64,000 bases of DNA from Typha latifolia (taxonomy: Eukaryota; Streptophyta; Magnoliopsida; Poales; Typhaceae), in assembly GCA_019914945.1 (NCBI GenBank), contig CM034099.1, positions 15,303,923-15,367,922 of the forward strand, written 5' to 3'. The notes under the pieces were generated by a model. The model did no database searches and was not told the origin of the DNA. It saw only the letters and a program-made list of their open reading frames with translations. Of the stretch, positions 56,726 through 64,000 are shown piece by piece. Each line of letters starts with the position of its first letter. Positions within the stretch are counted from its first letter, which is position 1. Both the position numbers and the translations under genes were made by a program.

Positions 56726-57213
56726 CCACCAACCACCAAACAATTTCTCCAAAATATTATTTGGGGTTAAAGTTGAACTTATGAACACCTTAGTCATGAG
56801 CAAGATATCTAACAAGTATACTAGAATTGTTGGTAAAAACATGTTCTAATTGGAAAAGCCAAAAAAAAAAACTAGAAAGTGAACTAGAAATAACAGAATA
56901 AAGAACCAGGTAAAATATTTAAAAAAAAAAAGATTTGCTGGATTTTGTAGTGTTCGACCCCGCATGATTCGGACTCAAAATTCTCCAACTCCAACTCAAA
57001 GCCACCGTTTGACGTCCGCCGTCACACCAAACAAAATATTAGATATGCTATACCCCCTCATCCAACCGTCCATTTTCCTCCTTAACCATCCCGTGTATTA
57101 TAATAATTTTTTTTATTCCTACGCTTCCGAGTAATATGCCAATGTGTAGGCGTTTCTCCTGAAGCCTCCTCCCCCTCCATATCAAATCCCATCAGTCTGG
57201 TCCGCGCCCACTC
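56726..57213 (+). promoter_or_regulatory. Upstream region of the ATP synthase beta gene
   Basis: This 490-bp stretch separates the hAT element from the start codon, so the promoter must be short or include the element. A TATTATAATAATTT stretch lies at about 57094-57108. The last 60 bp are C/T-rich, as in many plant leaders. The transcription start cannot be read from the sequence. Confidence 0.4.
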
Positions 57214-62914
<5,701 letters not shown>

Positions 62915-63496
62915 GCTAGTGTTTGATTCATTTAGAATAATGTAAAATATGCAGTGTTTCATCCCTGCATCATCACGACAAATTTTTTGAGGTCCTGAAG
63001 TTTGATGTAACTCCTTTAGTGTTTATTTCTGTAGATTCCGACGGAAGAGGAAGCACCACCTGCTTTGCAGGATGTTTTTAATGGAATAAACATTCTGAGC
63101 CTTGATTTTACCTTCATGCATTTGTATTTTGTATCTTTTATGCCATACAATCCTATGTTAGTCGTCTGCAAAGCTCGTCATTTTCTTCTTCCTTGGTGTG
63201 TGCTTTTTTCTATCTCCACTTCTAGTCTCGTCTCACAGTAGACATTCTCCTTTTCAGATGAAAAGAGGAGGTCCAATATCTACGCCTGTTGCCATTAATC
63301 CATTTGTCCAATGAGCACTAGATTATGACAATTAGATTCCAAACTTTTTTCCTTTGTTATTCTTGAGTTGTAACTGGAAAGCCTGCTGCAGCACACCTGG
63401 CTGTGTGAAAATGCGGCATTGAGGATAGAGGATTCTCCGCAATATCTTCCTGCCTGGCAGTATATATTGATAGTTCTCACGAATGTAACAATCTAT

Positions 63497-63529
<33 letters not shown>

Positions 63530-63930
63530 TTTGTGTAGAATTGAATCTTCTCAGATTGTTTCAGCTGCAAATTCCCTCTTTTTTTGGATCATGATCTTGA
63601 AGAAATAGTGAAACCTTGTACATGCTATTGTTACATTGAGAGATCCTGGAAATAAATTTTTAAGCCTGGTTACAGTAATTGGTTGGATCAACATTTGCTT
63701 GGTTCAATTGCTCTCTAGACAATAAATTTGGAACTTCCATTATATCAACTATTTGATAACGGACTAGTTTCTCTGCTCCAGAACTATGAGGGTTCGAGAA
63801 TTAAAAGTGATGAAATTTACTCCTAGATAGAGTTTCCCAGAAGTCATCTTGCAAATTAGGTATTGTGTGCTGTCATTGTACTACACTAACTTAATTGTAT
63901 TGCAACCATGTATTGCCTACATCTTAAGGT
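62915..63930 (+). other. 3' flank of the ATP synthase gene
   Basis: The first 170-200 bp are the probable 3' UTR. AATAAA at 63085-63090 is a good poly(A)-signal candidate. A long T-rich run at 63498-63533 follows. No further gene is seen. Confidence 0.55.
63085..63090 (+). promoter_or_regulatory. Candidate poly(A) signal of the ATP synthase gene
   Basis: AATAAA lies 171 bp after the stop codon, a common distance in plant genes. Confidence 0.5.
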
Positions 63931-64000
63931 GACGTTTGGACGTGGAAAAAGTCCCAAGTTAGTTTAGCTATGATAATATCTTAAACTTAAATAAGCTAGT
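63931..64000. mobile_element. Possible MITE cut by the window end
   Basis: GGTGACGTTTGGACGTGG resembles the first bases of common plant MITEs (GTGTTTGG-type). The other end is outside the window, so this is a guess from the terminal sequence only. Confidence 0.3.

Overview
The window is nuclear DNA of a flowering plant, most likely a monocot. The support is an intron-rich mitochondrial ATP synthase gene with a GC-rich first exon, a plastid-type protein gene, miR156/157 hairpins, an NBS-LRR relic and dense plant-type LTR retrotransposons. The monocot guess rests only on first-exon composition and is weak. About 500 N at 37282-37781 mark a scaffold gap.

Layout. 1-10.6 kb: two adjacent, decayed Copia elements that look like the Sirevirus lineage (gag, pol, an extra ORF after pol, several polypurine tracts, palindrome-rich LTRs). 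10.8-13.1 kb: a complete short gypsy-like element on the minus strand with no pol. 13.1-14.7 kb: a Copia deletion derivative. 17.1-18.8 kb: a Mutator-like element with a 9-bp target duplication and an hAT-like MITE. 18.9-20 kb: a gag relic. 21.3-21.6 kb: a fold-back MITE. 21.9-24.5 kb: a tandem segmental duplication, each copy carrying a miR156/157-type hairpin. 25.6-28.8 kb: several LTR pieces with primer sites on both strands. 29.4-31.7 kb: an NBS-LRR pseudogene split by a GC-rich insertion. 32.0-32.5 kb: an LTR with primer site. 37.3-42.5 kb: LINE remains on the minus strand, broken by gypsy sequence. 42.7-43.5 kb: the last three exons of a MATE transporter. 45.4-49.5 kb: a four-exon gene for a predicted plastid protein (minus strand), whose third intron holds a gypsy-like element with LTRs in opposite orientation. 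50.2-51.9 kb: a solo LTR with a nested TIR element. 52.2-54.5 kb: the 5' half of another copy of the Sirevirus-like family. 56.0-56.7 kb: an hAT-type element with a perfect 8-bp target duplication. 57.2-62.9 kb: the nine-exon mitochondrial ATP synthase beta gene, with an LTR and a MITE in intron 1.

The genes that look functional are the ATP synthase beta gene, the plastid-protein gene and the two microRNA hairpins. They are not a pathway; they are islands in transposon-rich sequence. The host genes have nothing obvious in common except that two of them carry transposons in introns. The most notable observations are the paired microRNA loci, the LTR inversion placed exactly at an element boundary, and the shared architecture of the Sirevirus-like LTRs (repeated 12-bp palindrome, TATA box, and a conserved stem-loop about 70-120 bp downstream).
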